Source: Beverwykella pulmonaria (taxonomy: Eukaryota; Ascomycota; Dothideomycetes; Pleosporales; Melanommataceae). From it: 64,000 bases of DNA. The position numbers and the translations under genes are program-made. The stretch lies in contig BCHH01000004.1 in NCBI GenBank assembly GCA_001599595.1, positions 1,133,997 through 1,197,996 on the forward strand. The letters are read 5' to 3'. Below the pieces are notes generated by a model. That model was not told the DNA's origin. It ran no database searches and worked only from the letters and a program-made list of their open reading frames with translations. Positions 1 to 13,380 of this stretch are shown piece by piece (position 1 is the first letter of the stretch; the number at the start of each line of letters is the position of its first letter).

Positions 1-440
1 CAGGCTTAGCAGTCAGTGCAATCGGGTACATCCTCCTCCTCTGCCAAACGCATCTCTCCGTCGGCGTGCGGTACTTTGCGCTCTTCCTCGTGGTGCCGGG
101 CGGATACATCACGCAGCCCATCACGCTCGTCTGGCTATCCAATCTCGTGTCTGGACACTACAAGCGCAGTGTTTCATCCGCATTCCAGGTGGGTATTGGA
201 AATATCGGGGGGATTGTGGCGAGCAATGTGTTTTTGGATAGGGAGAGTCCGCGGTATAGGACGGGTTATGGGGTTAGTTTGGGCATGTTGGGGGTTTGTG
301 CCACGGCGTGCACGGTGTTGTTTTGGTTCGTGGGGTGGGAGAATAGGAAGAGGGAGCGTGGGGAGAGGGATGCGAGATTGGAAGAGGAGGATGCGGACAA
401 CTTAGGGGACGATCATCCAGGGTTTAGGTTGACGACTTAG
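1..440 (+). CDS. MFS transporter, anion:cation symporter type, C-terminal part (5' end outside window)
   Basis: The reading frame is open from base 3 and ends at TAG 438-440, so only the last ~145 residues are present. They read as the C-terminal half of an MFS permease: a helix (VRYFALFLVVPGGYI), a loop with NLVSGHYKRSVSSAFQVGIG, a further helix with GNIGGIVASNVF, and a last helix (GMLGVCATACTVLFWFVGW). An acidic cytosolic tail follows. The glycine-rich GNxGGxxASxxF segment is characteristic of the fungal Dal5/Liz1-like family, which imports small organic acids such as allantoate, nicotinate or pantothenate. The substrate cannot be read from this fragment. It probably sits in the plasma membrane. 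Confidence 0.85.
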   Translation, partial: GLAVSAIGYILLLCQTHLSVGVRYFALFLVVPGGYITQPITLVWLSNLVSGHYKRSVSSAFQVGIGNIGGIVASNVFLDRESPRYRTGYGVSLGMLGVCATACTVLFWFVGWENRKRERGERDARLEEEDADNLGDDHPGFRLTT

Positions 441-1293
441 GGATCTGAGAGTACTAGATTGAGGGTAGAATACTTGTGAGGCAGAGAGGAGCATTGTGGG
501 CGAGTGAGTGGGATAGAAGTATGAGATTGGTTTTAAGAAGAATGAAGGGTTTGAAATTCTACATGTATGGATCGTAGAGTAGTAGACGCGGTAGAGAACT
601 GTGAGTGACTACGTAGCTTGAAACATGACAATCCCAAGGCTTTTGATGACAGCGGCCCTCCTCTTGCAAAAATGTAGAAGGTATGCAGCTCCTTCAGAGG
701 TAAAAGCCTGGAAAGCTATAGGAAGGCGGAAAAGAAATTGTGCGCGGGTGGGAATGGAAAATTAGTGCGGTTGAGGCATGCAGGTACCGGTGGGGTGTCT
801 CTTTCTGGAATGGAATTACATTTACCACGGCTTCGGTCTCGAGAACGGAAGATGATGAGGCTGACCATCAATTGAAAGCCCGAGAAGAAGATATACTTGG
901 CTCGGACGATGCCTCACTTTCATAGTGAGGCATGAAGTCGAGGAATACGCCCAATCAAGTACCTCGGACTCCAGGAACGACCCTGCAGCGGACGCAACGT
1001 CACCGCCAAGCCAGCGGATGAATGGTGCATTCGCTCAGCTCCTTGATATGAAGGTTCGCATGAAGCGTATCTCGAAACATCCCTAAGTTCTTAATTACTA
1101 TCTATCCTCTTTGCGTGCTGGCGATCGTGTGACGGCCTTGGATTCCTTTGAACAACCTGGGCCGCGCTCACCCCACTACGTCACCTGCAACTGCTCCTTG
1201 TAACAGCCTCGAAAACGACGCCTCCACCACCAGTTTGCTACAACGCCCGAAATCAAAGAAGGCAACGAGAATAACGAGAAGAAATCACTCACC
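441..1293. other. Intergenic, no gene seen
   Basis: Holds the 3' flank of the transporter and the promoter of the gene at 1294. A short open frame at 740-925 has no recognisable protein features. Confidence 0.6.
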
Positions 1294-2209
1294 ATGACGG
1301 CCAATCCACCCACGCTCATCAATCTCCCTCCGCCGCCATCGGACCCGGCCACTCCTTCCGAGGCACCGTAAGTAGGCCCCTCGCAAGCAATCATTTCCTG
1401 CATCCGAAGACTGACTGGATTCGCAATATAGGGGCACTCCAAACTCTACCATAACCTCCATGTCCGAACTATCGACAGTGGCCATCAAGGACGGACACCG
1501 CGGACACTTCCCGAACCACCACCAACCCGCTGAAGCTGAGCGAGCCGATCGCATCTCGCGCCTTGCAGGACTCGAGCGGGTGGCCGTCACTGGCCGCAAC
1601 CTGAACAACCTCACTCCAGGATCTGCGGCCAACCCCCCGGGCTACTTCGATGGAAGCAATCAGCCGCAGATCTACCGCGAGCGCAGCACCGTCGGAAGCG
1701 CAAGCGCAACAGGAAGTGTGGGGGGTCGCACCACGTGGGCCAGCAGCAGCGAAGCATATGATCCGGACCGAATGAGCGAGGACCAGGACAACGAGACATC
1801 CAGCATGGGCGGCTTCAGCGACGAGGCCGCGTCGTTGGTCGGTTTCGGCGAAGGCGCGAGGACGCCAGCCAGACATAACAGCCAGATTGGGAGCGGGAGC
1901 CCGGCAATTGGCAAGGCGAGCACATTGCCGCCGCATCTGAGGGACCCGATTACGGGCGTGAGCATCCCAAGCACCTCGGGAACTACGCAGACGAATTCGA
2001 GCGCGGAGCAGCAGAAGCAGGATGCGAGGATGATCGATGGCATGACCTACGACGAGGATGTAGTTGATACCGCGAACCGTACACCGCCATTGACGGGCCA
2101 GGGCGAGAGAGGAACGGCGCAGCAGGTCATTCAGGAGAGGATGCGGCAGCGTGCAGCGGCGCCGCAGGACCAGGGCGACATGAACTACGAGCAGCAGAGA
2201 GATCAGTAG
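1294..2209 (+). CDS. Conserved ascomycete protein of unknown function, low complexity
   Basis: Two exons, 1294-1367 and 1432-2209 (intron GTAAGT...TAG), 283 aa. Splicing joins a proline-rich start to a Thr/Ser-rich stretch (APGTPNSTITSMSELSTVAI) in frame. The segments ADRISRLAGLERVA, STVGSASATGSVGGRTTW, GGFSDEAASLVGFGEG and MIDGMTYDEDVVDT look like the conserved islands of a widespread filamentous-fungal protein that I recall only as uncharacterised. No membrane segment, signal peptide or catalytic motif is visible; the protein is largely disordered, rich in Ser, Thr, Gly and Gln, and ends Gln-rich. It may be a regulatory or scaffold protein, but I assign no function. The start is the first ATG of exon 1, preceded by CACC. 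Confidence 0.85.
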
Positions 2210-2576
2210 TGGGCGAAAAATGTCTGTCTCTACCTTTTGTTCGCTTCAAGTTGAAATGAGGCGTTCGGATTGGCAGTTTGCTTCCTTACGGCTGAAAGAC
2301 ATGGAAGGCGACTAGATCGTCCAAATTGGCGTGCTAAGGGTACACTTATCAGCTATATATCATCATGAATCGAAAAGGCACTATTCTCAAGTTGAAGCCG
2401 TCGTGAAGTTGAAGTTTTGAGTCGCCATGTCTGCTACGTGAGCACTTGCGCTATCCCCAAAGTGGCTAGCGTCTCTTTGCGGCTCGCTTGACGCACAAAC
2501 GATTCGAAGCTGGAATCCCACACCAAGCAAGTTCATCGACCACCTCACAGCCAACTCGACATACCCATCCGTCGCC
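2210..2576. promoter_or_regulatory. Intergenic: 3' flank plus ribosomal-protein promoter
   Basis: Contains the 3' flank of the preceding gene and the promoter of the ribosomal protein gene that starts at 2577. No discrete element was recognised. Confidence 0.5.
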
Positions 2577-3013
2577 ATGGCCAGTACGTTGTGACGCGCT
2601 CTTACTTACGCTGCAACTAGCTAACCAAAGCTACCAGAGTCCAAGAACTCCTCGCAGCATAATCAGTCGAAGAAGAACCACAGGAACGGGTACGCACTCC
2701 CCCATCCCGCAACGTTGGCCAGCGGCCTCAATCAGAGGACCCAAATACACAATCGCTGTTTCATTGCGGCAGTGGAAGGTCATGGATGGAAGTCTTGAGG
2801 CTGACGAATGGCAATCTGCAGTATCAAGAAGCCCAAGACGAACCGATACCCCTCGCTCAAGGGCACCGACCCCAAGTTCCGAAGAAATCACAGACATGCT
2901 CTGCACGGAACCATGAAGGCACTAGTGCGTAGCCATACCCGCTTATCACATCTGCACCGGCACTAACAGCCTCGCAGAAGGAGGTCAAGGAGGGCAAGCG
3001 CGATGCGGCATAA
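2577..3013 (+). CDS. RPL29: 60S ribosomal protein eL29 (L29)
   Basis: Four exons: 2577-2583, 2638-2689, 2822-2924 and 2978-3013, giving 65 aa. The product begins MAKSKNSSQHNQSKKNHRNG and continues IKKPKTNRYPSLKGTDPKFR and RNHRHALHGTMK, the near-invariant eL29 sequence, and ends EVKEGKRDAA. It is a small, very basic component of the large cytosolic ribosomal subunit. The first coding exon is only 7 nt (ATG GCC A), which hides the gene from simple reading-frame searches. The introns (54, 132 and 53 bp) have clean GT-AG borders and phases that join correctly. Length and sequence fit the family exactly. Confidence 0.97.
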
Positions 3014-5087
<2,074 letters not shown>

Positions 5088-5647
5088 GGATTTGGCGTTT
5101 GTGGGAAATGGGATATAGACGGTAGGTTTTTCGCTTCTTTTCCAGATATCTGGGTATGGGATGTGATGCGTTGTACGGCATCGTAGACGGATCAGATCTA
5201 ATGGGAAGGGCATGGTAGGTATGGGAAGATACAGTCAGACGCGGGTTTTGTATCAGGCATTCTGTCTAACCCTGTATAGAGCATCATGCGTGAGCATCGA
5301 TGGGCACATTCTACTCAATGAACAATACAAGATGCAACGAAGTCCTAACCTTATGTTAACGAATGCGCTCAACAAACTGAGTATATTCTCACGCTCAGAG
5401 CTTAGTCTCATCATGTCCTGAGCCTGATACATACTTCCATGCAATATGTGGCAGTGTAGGTGCTCCGGTAGATACAACCCAACGCCTCGCTATGCAAGAC
5501 TGCTCTATATATCCTTATTCCCTAACCTCTCCCCCATCAGCCATGGCATACTCCGATCTTGATTCGACCTTCTCCTAACCTGGCCCATCATTGCGCCATA
5601 CCACACTCCCATCCATCCCTTAAATCCACACACACACCCGGTGCATA
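5088..5647. other. Convergent intergenic region
   Basis: Lies between the 3' ends of the AMMECR1 gene (+) and the AMSH gene (-). No coding or RNA feature was seen. Confidence 0.5.
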
Positions 5648-7484
5648 CTACTTCTTCGGCCTCATATCTAACACCTCGAGCGGCGCATCGGCCAACTCTA
5701 CAACATGGCCCGGTTTCAGCGCCTCGGTATAGATATAATCCACATTATGCGGATGGAAGATGCCCGGTTGAGTGCAGTTCAGAATGGCTTGTTTGCCAGG
5801 TGGGTCGGTGAGGCGGAAACAACCCCAGCTATACTTATCTTCAGCTTGGTTCTTCCTCAACCCTCTAATGACATGGGATGGGTAAGGAAGGATGGGGCGA
5901 ACGGGGATATATAGATTTGACGTACCTCGGGTCCTTACTCGGTGCACAAACAATGGCAATACTCTCGGGCATCATGACCTGGTACCCCACATGTGTATGC
6001 AAGTCTCTACTACTCATAAAGCACGTCTGTGTCGGATGCGTATGGATCCAGCCCAGCACCATCAGTTCCTCCTTGTCGCAATAGTCAAACAGCTCCTGCT
6101 CATTCACCGTCTCGCACGTATCGGACGTGCTTGTCTGCTCCGGGATGACGAGTTTCGTTATGAACAAAGCATTGGATTTCAGGATTCCACAGAGGATGCC
6201 GCAGGTCTCGAGGTTTAGGGATGTGTTGCGGGACGCACAGGACATGAATTGGTGACGCAGTTCGCGCGGGAGGAAGACGGTGCGCAGGGGTGAGCCGTTT
6301 TCGAGATACGCGGAAGGCTTGAAGTTGAATTCGTCGAGCGAGGGGGAGGTGGCGCGAGGTGTCGGGGTGCTCGAGTCGAGATATTTCCCAGGTATGGGGG
6401 GTGCGGAGGGGGTAAATTCGGCGTACTTTCCGGGGATTGGAGGGGGTCGTGGATTTTCGAATGGAGGGGGTTGCGGTTTGGGTAGTTTGGGAGGCAGCGC
6501 GGGAGGCCGTGGGATGGAGTCTGACGGTCTGCGGAGCCGTTCTTTAGGCGGTCGGGGGGGTATTGATGATGGGCCGTACGAGCCTGACCACCTTTCCTGG
6601 GCGCTCTTTTGGGGGACCGAGGGGTAGTGGTATGTGGAGGTGTTTGGTATCGATGTTGGGCGCTAGCAGACGTTAGCAGAACTCTCGAGTGTGATAGACA
6701 AGCTTACAGAGAAGTTGGGCGGATAATGTCCATTCTGCATGCGGGCTACCTCCTGGAGCTGAGAGGAGAGGTCGTCTCCCTCGGTACTTTCTCGTCCCAA
6801 GTCCTTCTCCCACTCTCCCCACACGCCTCCCACCCTTCGTTCTTGCTCTTCCTCTTCCGACACGCCGGCCTGTCTGACACTCCTCCGTGCAGCATCCCTT
6901 CGGCGGACCTCTCTCTGTGCAAGCTTAGCTGCCAGTGACCGATTGTTCTCCGCATCCAGCGCTGTCCTCTCGAACGAGCGTCTCTTGGGCGCTGCCTGGC
7001 CCAAGGACAAGCCATCTAGCTCCTGCGGCAGATCCCGTAATGGTGTGCCCTTCCCTTCTAGATCCTCCAATGCTTTCTGCTGTGCCCTCCGCCGCGCGAG
7101 ATACTCGGCATGTCTCTTTGCGATCCTCGGCTTGAGCTCCTCGAGCTTGAGGAGGTCACCATTCACGGCGGCTTTCGCTGCCTTGAGCGCCTTTTGGTTC
7201 TCGGGAAGGGCTCGTTCGGGGTGTTGTGAGAGTTGGCTGAGGACGAGCTGCGCGTGCCGGAAGAGGAGGAGGTAGGTCTGTGGGTCGTTGCCTTCGTCTT
7301 CGTAGGTGCGTGCCTAGCGAGCGTGTGAGACGGGCACAAGAATGGAACAAGGAGAGCAAACCTCTTTCTGCATGGTGTCGGCTGTGCGCAGCCAGTACCG
7401 CAGCGGGATGTGCGCATTGTACTCGTAGTTTTCGGCCTGCTTGGTGATGTCCTCGATGCCCAAGGGCGCGCCCATGGATGCCAT
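5648..7484 (-). CDS. AMSH-like JAMM-type ubiquitin hydrolase
   Basis: Four exons read leftward: 7484-7362, 7313-6708, 6662-5926 and 5828-5648, giving 548 aa. Residues ~10-120 form the helical USP8-dimer/MIT-like domain (IPLRYWLRTADTMQKE, then LLFRHAQLVLSQLSQHPERA). A basic, coiled and proline-rich linker follows (PPRPPKERL, PPIPGKY twice). The C-terminal MPN+ domain has a complete JAMM zinc site: E395, H450-x-H452 and S460-x2-D463 (GWIHTHPTQTCFMSSRD). The C terminus contains SWGCFRLTDPPG, formed exactly by splicing. AMSH enzymes cut Lys63-linked ubiquitin chains on endosomal cargo before ESCRT sorting; the fission yeast equivalent is Sst2. The start at 7484 (MASMGAPLGIED) was chosen over 7526 by family fit. 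Confidence 0.94.
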
Positions 7485-7989
7485 TGCGACGGTGTCGTGC
7501 GGGAACCGCGGGGTTAAGGCTGGCAAGAGATTGTGATGGATGGATGGCTAGGTGAAGCCCGCGGGGGAGCAGCAGCCTCCCTTTATCGGCAGGGGAGTAG
7601 GCGGCGATGTTTCATTTGTGTGATGCTCAATTCACCGTTTGTGCTGGTGGTTTCGTGCACTGTGATGGCGTTCCGCCTGCCGCATCATCGCGGGGCAACA
7701 TTTCAGGCACGAGCCATGCAAAACAGGCACCGAGGATTGGGCATCCACGTCGCCTGCTTCAGCTGGGCTTGCGCTGTTCTCAACAATGTGAATGCAAGAA
7801 ACGCTAGACTGTACGATTCTCAGGCAATGCCAGGCGTGTTGCACTGAATCGCGTCGTCACGTGGCATGTATCGGATCAGAGCTGCCAGTAGAAAAACATG
7901 GTTGTCCATTTGATAAGAAAAAGAGCCGTGAAATCAACAAACGTCTAGCAAGGCTGCTGGGGGTATTGGGGTCTCCGTCCACGTCACCA
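7485..7989. other. Intergenic: AMSH promoter and PKR1 3' flank
   Basis: About 500 bp between two minus-strand genes. Nothing else was recognised. Confidence 0.5.
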
Positions 7990-8616
7990 TCATCTTTCTC
8001 CCGAGTCCTGCGACAGTTTCTCCCACTCACTATCCGTGCTCAGCTCGCCCGTCGACTCGCCCATGCTGCTCCTCTTCTTCAGCGCATCATCCACCTGCGG
8101 GACAAGCTTCGTGCTCGCACCCGTAGTGCTCGCAGCCGCCGGGCCAGACGAAGTCTGCACCGGCGTGCTTCCCCTTCCTCGTGCTTCGGCCGGCCGCTCG
8201 ACAAACACAGTGCTCTGGGTCTCAGGACGCGGTGCGCGGGCCGTCGGCTTCGGGCGGCTCTTCTTCTCCTCCACCTCAGTGTCGACCTCGGTGTCGTCGC
8301 CCGTGTCCATGGCTTCCACCTCGTCGCCAGTGCGGGTCTTGCCCTTCTCTTTCTCCCGCCGCGCCTCGCGGATCCGTTTGGCTTCCTCCTCCACGGCCTG
8401 CGCGGCGCGGACCTCGCTCGCGAACCAGTTGATGGCCCACCATAGGCCGGCGGTCAGACCGGAGAGGATGACAAAGTGCACGCTGTAGGTTGCTAGGAGG
8501 AGCACGAAGAAGAGCAGCTGGAGTGCTGCAAAGGACGCGTTTGTTGCGACGAGGAGGGTGGGTGTTGGGCCTGGCGTGAAGACGGAAAGCCAGAGCTTCT
8601 CGAAGAAGGACGCCAT
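7990..8616 (-). CDS. PKR1: V-ATPase assembly factor Pkr1
   Basis: Single exon, 208 aa. The N terminus MASFFEKLWLSVFTPGPTPT is the Pkr1 hallmark. It is followed by two close hydrophobic helices (residues ~22-45 and 48-66, ending GLTAGLWWAINWF) and a long charged, Ser/Thr-rich cytosolic tail. Pkr1 is an ER membrane protein that helps assemble the Vo sector of the vacuolar proton ATPase. The tail (REKEKGKTRTGDEVEAMDTG) is longer than in yeast, as is common in filamentous fungi. The ATG at 8616 was chosen because the conserved block begins there; the frame stays open further upstream, but that stretch is not family-like. Confidence 0.93.
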   Translation of the reverse strand: MASFFEKLWLSVFTPGPTPTLLVATNASFAALQLLFFVLLLATYSVHFVILSGLTAGLWWAINWFASEVRAAQAVEEEAKRIREARREKEKGKTRTGDEVEAMDTGDDTEVDTEVEEKKSRPKPTARAPRPETQSTVFVERPAEARGRGSTPVQTSSGPAAASTTGASTKLVPQVDDALKKRSSMGESTGELSTDSEWEKLSQDSGER

Positions 8617-9888
8617 GCTGCTTTCTCGCGTCGTGGTGTCCCGTGGGATTGGTATCAAGGCACAAAGTGTGAGCTTGTTGCTTCGGGCTGGTTGGGAGCT
8701 GTTATCGTATTCGATGACGTGGGGTGCACCGCACAAATAGTCGCCCAAGTGCTGCCTAGCAAACAGGACAGATTCCAGCGGTGAAGAAGTTGTTGCAACG
8801 TTGCGCAATCGTAAATGCTGCCTTGCCTCCGTCTGAATAATGGGAGAGTGTCAGGGCGGAGCAGCGGGTACGTGAGCGTTGGAGAGGAAGGGAGGACGGA
8901 GCTTCACGACGTCTGAGCTCGGGACTTGTTTGCATCACCTGGGCAGCCCCGCGACACTCCGAGGTGAGGCCTGATTGGCTGATATACTCAACTGCCATAT
9001 TCATCATATTAACAGCGCGAAGTCGGAGTAGTCTTGTACATATTGGGATTCCGTCAATCAAGTGTCATTAGACGTAGTCTACTGTAGCCAGCCAACTACC
9101 GCCTTTGAAGCACTAGTGGGCGGTACCATGGACCCATGGACCAAAAATGAGTCAACAAACATGAGTGGTATATACAATTCGAAATCTGGAAGTTCTCCCG
9201 GTCGATACAGTTGGACGCAAAGCGGCTTGGCTTATTCTTTTCCCCCGTCGTCGAAATTGGACAAACTTCCCATCAGTCCGTTGAAAGTGCGCGCGGAGGT
9301 AACAACATGAGAGTGGATGCTAGCGCTCTCACATAGCCGCGCTCTTATAGTTACTTTGAGACTCGTGACAATACCTGTGATTGTTCCTCCCTCCCGAAGA
9401 TCCGAACCAGCCAGGCCTTCTCCCATCACAGCCTCCCATTGCCATCACAGGCACCATAGCATCCGCACCGCAACCTCCATCAGCAACCACAGGCACCACA
9501 GCCGGTAAAAGTCTCGAGCTTTGCGTTCAATGGAAGTTGAGGCGCGGGTTCGCGGTAGAAGGGGATATCTCTTGACCCAGTCGAGATCCTTCAGAGGTGA
9601 CGATGATAAGGCCTCACAAAGAACGGAGAGAGATAGAGAGAAGGGTCGCGGTGTGTAATAGCTTGGTCTTCGAAGTATTGCGTGAGGGTTGTATGCCAAT
9701 ACTAGGGGGTCAATGGTTAGATGCGAAAGCATTGATTGTACCTCACAAATCACATGCCTTTTACGTCAACTCCATGTCGTAGCTTCCTAAATCGTAAGTA
9801 CCTCTTGGGCAGTGAATAGCCAAGCTGGCACGGAGTTTACAACGTTCGTTGGGTTTTGCATGTGAATGGTAGATCTTTGGTATTCGCG
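8617..9888. other. Intergenic, no gene seen
   Basis: 1.27 kb between two minus-strand genes, including the PKR1 promoter. At 9430-9510 there is a run of imperfect repeats of the type CCATCACAGGCACCA. Open frames at 9062-9310 and 9445-9753 look non-coding. Confidence 0.5.
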
Positions 9889-10459
9889 TCACTGCTCAGG
9901 CTTCGACTCTGGATCATTCTCTTCCAACTCTTTCTTCCGAATGGCCTGCATCAACTCGTACAGTTGTCCTATTTGTTGGTCTAGCCCACGCTCATCAGCC
10001 CAGTTCCCCAGATGGTCAAGAGTTTGCAACATACCGCTCATCTTATCCAACTTCGCCTTATCCAACTTCTCCTCTTTCCAACTCTCTCCCTCCAGAGCCT
10101 GAGCATAAAACTGCCATTCCTTAAGGAAGCCAATCTGTAAAATTCGTCAACCAAATCAATTCTTCCAGGTATCACGTTACCCAAAAAGCTCTCCATTTCA
10201 TGATTCCATATTTGCGTTAGACATGAAGGAGACTTACGATCTGCACGGGATTCTCTACGTCTCTATGCGCCCTAAACTCCGCCTTAACATACAAATCCCC
10301 CAAAGTCCTCTCCTCCTTGTCCAATTTTTGCCGATGTGTCCGGAGAATCCTTCTATACAGTGGAATAGGTGGTAGAAGAGCCATAGGAGTGGGTCTGCTG
10401 AAGGGTTTGGACGCGCCGGCGTCCGTAGCCGTAGCCAGCAGTCTTGTGAATACTCGCAT
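9889..10459 (-). CDS. SDH7: Succinate dehydrogenase assembly factor 3 (LYR protein)
   Basis: Two exons leftward, 10459-10238 and 10134-9889 (103 bp intron), 155 aa. After a short basic, mitochondrial-type leader (MRVFTRLLATATDAG) comes PPIPLYRRILRTHR with the LYR motif at residues 34-36. Then follow LGDLYVKAEFRAHRDVENP and, across the splice junction, IIGFLKEWQFYAQ, the diagnostic SDHAF3/Acn9 sequence. The factor protects the iron-sulfur subunit of complex II during assembly in the mitochondrial matrix. The acidic Gln-rich C terminus (KKELEENDPESKPEQ) is variable in the family. An upstream in-frame ATG at 10543 would add 28 residues; 10459 fits a targeting presequence better. Confidence 0.93.
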
Positions 10460-11003
10460 ATCTATTGCGAGGAATTGGAGAGGAAGATTAGATGGGAATT
10501 GGGATTGATAGTGGACGGGTTTTGAGAATTGGGGAAAAGACAAAATGTTAGGTCATGATGCAGGGATTACTAAGGCGGCGGGCTAGGGTTTGATTGGATA
10601 CGTGGTCAGAGACCCACTTATACTCTCACGTCGAAGAGGAAACATACAGGGAGATGGAAATAATTATGGTCACTTGATCCAAAACGTGTAACTCAAGGCA
10701 TGATTGGCCAATCTAGCTTCAAGACATTGTCTGACTTATGTTCAGGCTCCGCGCTGTGCCACTTCGGCCACAACATGCAAATCCCACGCCTGCTCACAGC
10801 CAACAACCATGCTGGGGACCTGCATCCGCTGACTCCCGTCGCAGATTGGGGCTCTTTTGGACTCGGCAGGGTATTTCACAGTCTCAGGCCCCCTAGCATT
10901 GCATTTTTATTCTATCACTACCTCCTGCTCTTAAAAAGTAACCCTCGACATTTGCTGTTGCTTAACGTTTCCCGGAGACTGGGTCTCGACAGTAACCATC
11001 ATC
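10460..11003. promoter_or_regulatory. Divergent intergenic region
   Basis: Separates the SDHAF3 gene (-) from the membrane-protein gene starting at 11004 (+), so it should hold both promoters. No specific site was recognised. Confidence 0.5.
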
Positions 11004-11752
11004 ATGTCCATCAAAGCTTTAGAATGGGTTAACACCACTGCCTCAGCCTCTGAAATTCCTTGCGTTCACCGCAGGCATGTTTTGAAAGAGACCCCGCCGT
11101 GGGGTCCACCCCAGCCAGAGAAATGTGAGTGAATCACATTTGGTGCGTACTGGGCGGGCGTATTGTGCCTTCTATTACAGTATTCAATGTTGACAGTGAA
11201 GACCTCAGAGTTGGCCTTGAACACCTCGGTATTGACGAAGAAAACGAACTCTGGCCCAGGAAGTCAATAATCAACGAAGATTGTAAGGGTACTTTTGCTG
11301 TAACCACTGAGTTCATACGGCCGCTTGTCATAGCCGTTTCGCCACAGCCTCCTCTTCCTACGGTCGAATCCACTGCCACAGTAAATGATATTGAAGCACA
11401 GCTGCTGAACGTCGGTTTTCAGTCAGTTGTCGGCGGAGACCTTTCGATCGCGTTCCGGAAGACTATCCCGCAACATTTGCTTTTCGGCGTTCCTGCACCT
11501 ATTGCGATCTATTTGGCGGCTACTCTATCGAGTCTGGCGTTGGCGTTGTGGTGGGCGATTGGTCATGGTGATGTTTCTGGTGGATTCACGATGGGCGCCT
11601 ATGTATGGGGTGTTGTGATATTTCCGACAGGATACTGGCATTGGACTGCGAGTCGGAGAGAATCCCGCCGGGAAGAGTCTCAGGAGTTGGTGGAGCAGGT
11701 AGGTGTGGAGGGAGGATTGAACTCGGTAGAATTGAATGAGGGCCCAAGTTGA
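11004..11752 (+). CDS. Unrecognised small membrane protein, two helices
   Basis: Two exons, 11004-11124 and 11181-11752 (56 bp intron, GTGAGT...TTACAG), 230 aa. Splicing joins ...PPQPEK to LFNVDSEDLRVGLEHLGI in frame. The first ~150 residues are soluble with no clear signal peptide. Two hydrophobic helices follow (APIAIYLAATLSSLALALWW and GAYVWGVVIFPTGYWHW), then a charged tail (RRESRREESQELVEQ). I do not recognise the family. The gene converges on the decayed membrane-protein gene at 11808-13380, with only about 55 bp between stops. Support is the open frame, the coherent intron and the helix pattern. Confidence 0.6.
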
Positions 11753-11807
11753 AGTGAAAGATAAAAGGAGATGGAAGATGGTTGAGTTGCAGAAGTCCAA
11801 CCCCTTC

Positions 11808-13380
11808 TCAACGGCATCCTTTCCTCCACGGTTCCCAAGCCCGCTCTTCCCATGGTTCGCCGTTCTCGTCCAGTAACTCCCCATACCAGATCTTCATATC
11901 TAGTAGTTCTTTCAGAGCAATTTCGCCATCAACGCAGCACTCCATAACGACCTTCTCCATTTCCGTACGCCCGGTTGTCGTGGTCATGATCTGCATGAAG
12001 CTTCCATCTGTTGCGAAGGCACCATTTCGGATCAAATACCATATGCCGGTACCTACGAAGGCCACGGCGAAAACGAGGGAGAGTGTGTAGGGGAGGATCA
12101 AGTTGAGCGGCTTCGAGAATTTGTAGGTGGTGCAGTACTCGGTGACATTTACGGGTCTGACATCCTGCCAAGTGTTGAGAGAGAGTGCTGGAATAGCTAT
12201 TTTGTCCATGTAATCATTTAAAGTGGCTTCAGTCATGTTAGTATTCTAGCGCGGGTCGAATATATAGGTTTTAGAGATACCATCCTCATTGTATCGCTGA
12301 GCGTTGAATACTAAGCTTTCGAGTATTGTTGGGTCTGAGATTGAGGATCAGCCAGCTGGTTAGAAGTAGAAATTTAGACTTCAGTATTTGTAAGCTCTGG
12401 CGTTGGAATTAGTGATTTATTTCCACAATGGTTCCGTTTGACAGGGTGAAGGGCACAATGCTCTTGGTGTAGTTAAGGAACTCATCATATTTGTATTCCA
12501 CGCTGAACAAAGAAACTTCCAACAAAGCACCGACGTTCCATAATTCCAATCGTTTCTTGACAGTCGCTGTCCAATTCTTGAAATCTGGGGCTTCGACAGG
12601 TACATCAGAAATGGACGCTTTATCTCCTCCCTTCCCCAGAAAAGGGAAAGTGTAAACGGATGATAAGTCCAAAGCAAGGGGCTGGGCGTCCTCTTTCGTA
12701 TCCTTGATTTGTCTAGTCCCCATAACGTATGAAACTTCCACATGATAATGCATGGACATCGGTTGACAACTAACAATTTGTTTTCCGCTAGAAGCGTGGC
12801 GTCCACCATATCTGGAAGGAATGGAAGGTCTATAATAACTCCCTGGTCTTTTAAGCGCACCTGGTACCACCCTATATAGCGCGTCTGGTTTATCATAAAG
12901 TTACCGCTGTCTGAAAACCAACAGCTGTCGAAAATGGTTCTGGTTTCACCAAGATTCTGAAAATCAGCTGAGAAGATGGAAGTCGCATTACATGAGAGTT
13001 GGGGTCTCCTGAATTCCAGGATGCATGTCACGTTTTGGCCATCTGGGGAGAGTGTGTCTTGTATCTTTCCATAAAGCAAAGCCAATTTTGCGAGACCACG
13101 CGAAGACCGATTCCGGCCTCTGCTGATAGGCTAGCAATGCTATACCTTGCTGGAGTCTGATATACGCAAGGACTTTTGCCGGAGAACATGTCATAAATGC
13201 TGTGCGAAGGATGTTCCTACTGCAGCAATGAGGTCAGTTTTGAAGGCGGTTGTAAGGGGTAGCAATATAGCGGTCATTTGCGACTGCTCAAGCCGACGGT
13301 GTTATGTTAATGTTCCGTCCAGTTTTAGTAAGAAAACGAAGTGCCCAGTTGCGAGGACAAAGGCTACAACATATTAGCTT
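11808..13380 (-). pseudogene. Decayed fungal multi-helix membrane-protein gene
   Basis: Reading leftward, homologous-looking blocks continue through the region but the frame is broken. The N-terminal block (TTAFKTDLIAAVGTSFAQHL) reads through TAA at 13302-13304, TGA at 13191-13193 (where a Trp would be expected) and TAG at 13140-13142. A glycosylated luminal part follows at ~13085-12410 (GQNVTCILEFRR; GALLEVSLFSVEYKYDEF). The last exons, 12334-12281 and 12226-11808, splice cleanly and encode a helix (LILPYTLSLVFAVAFVGTGI) and the tail GAFATDGSFMQIMTTTTGRT. I found no donor in the right phase to join the luminal exon to 12334. The architecture matches large uncharacterised ascomycete membrane proteins that I recall only as hypothetical. 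Borders are approximate. Confidence 0.5.
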
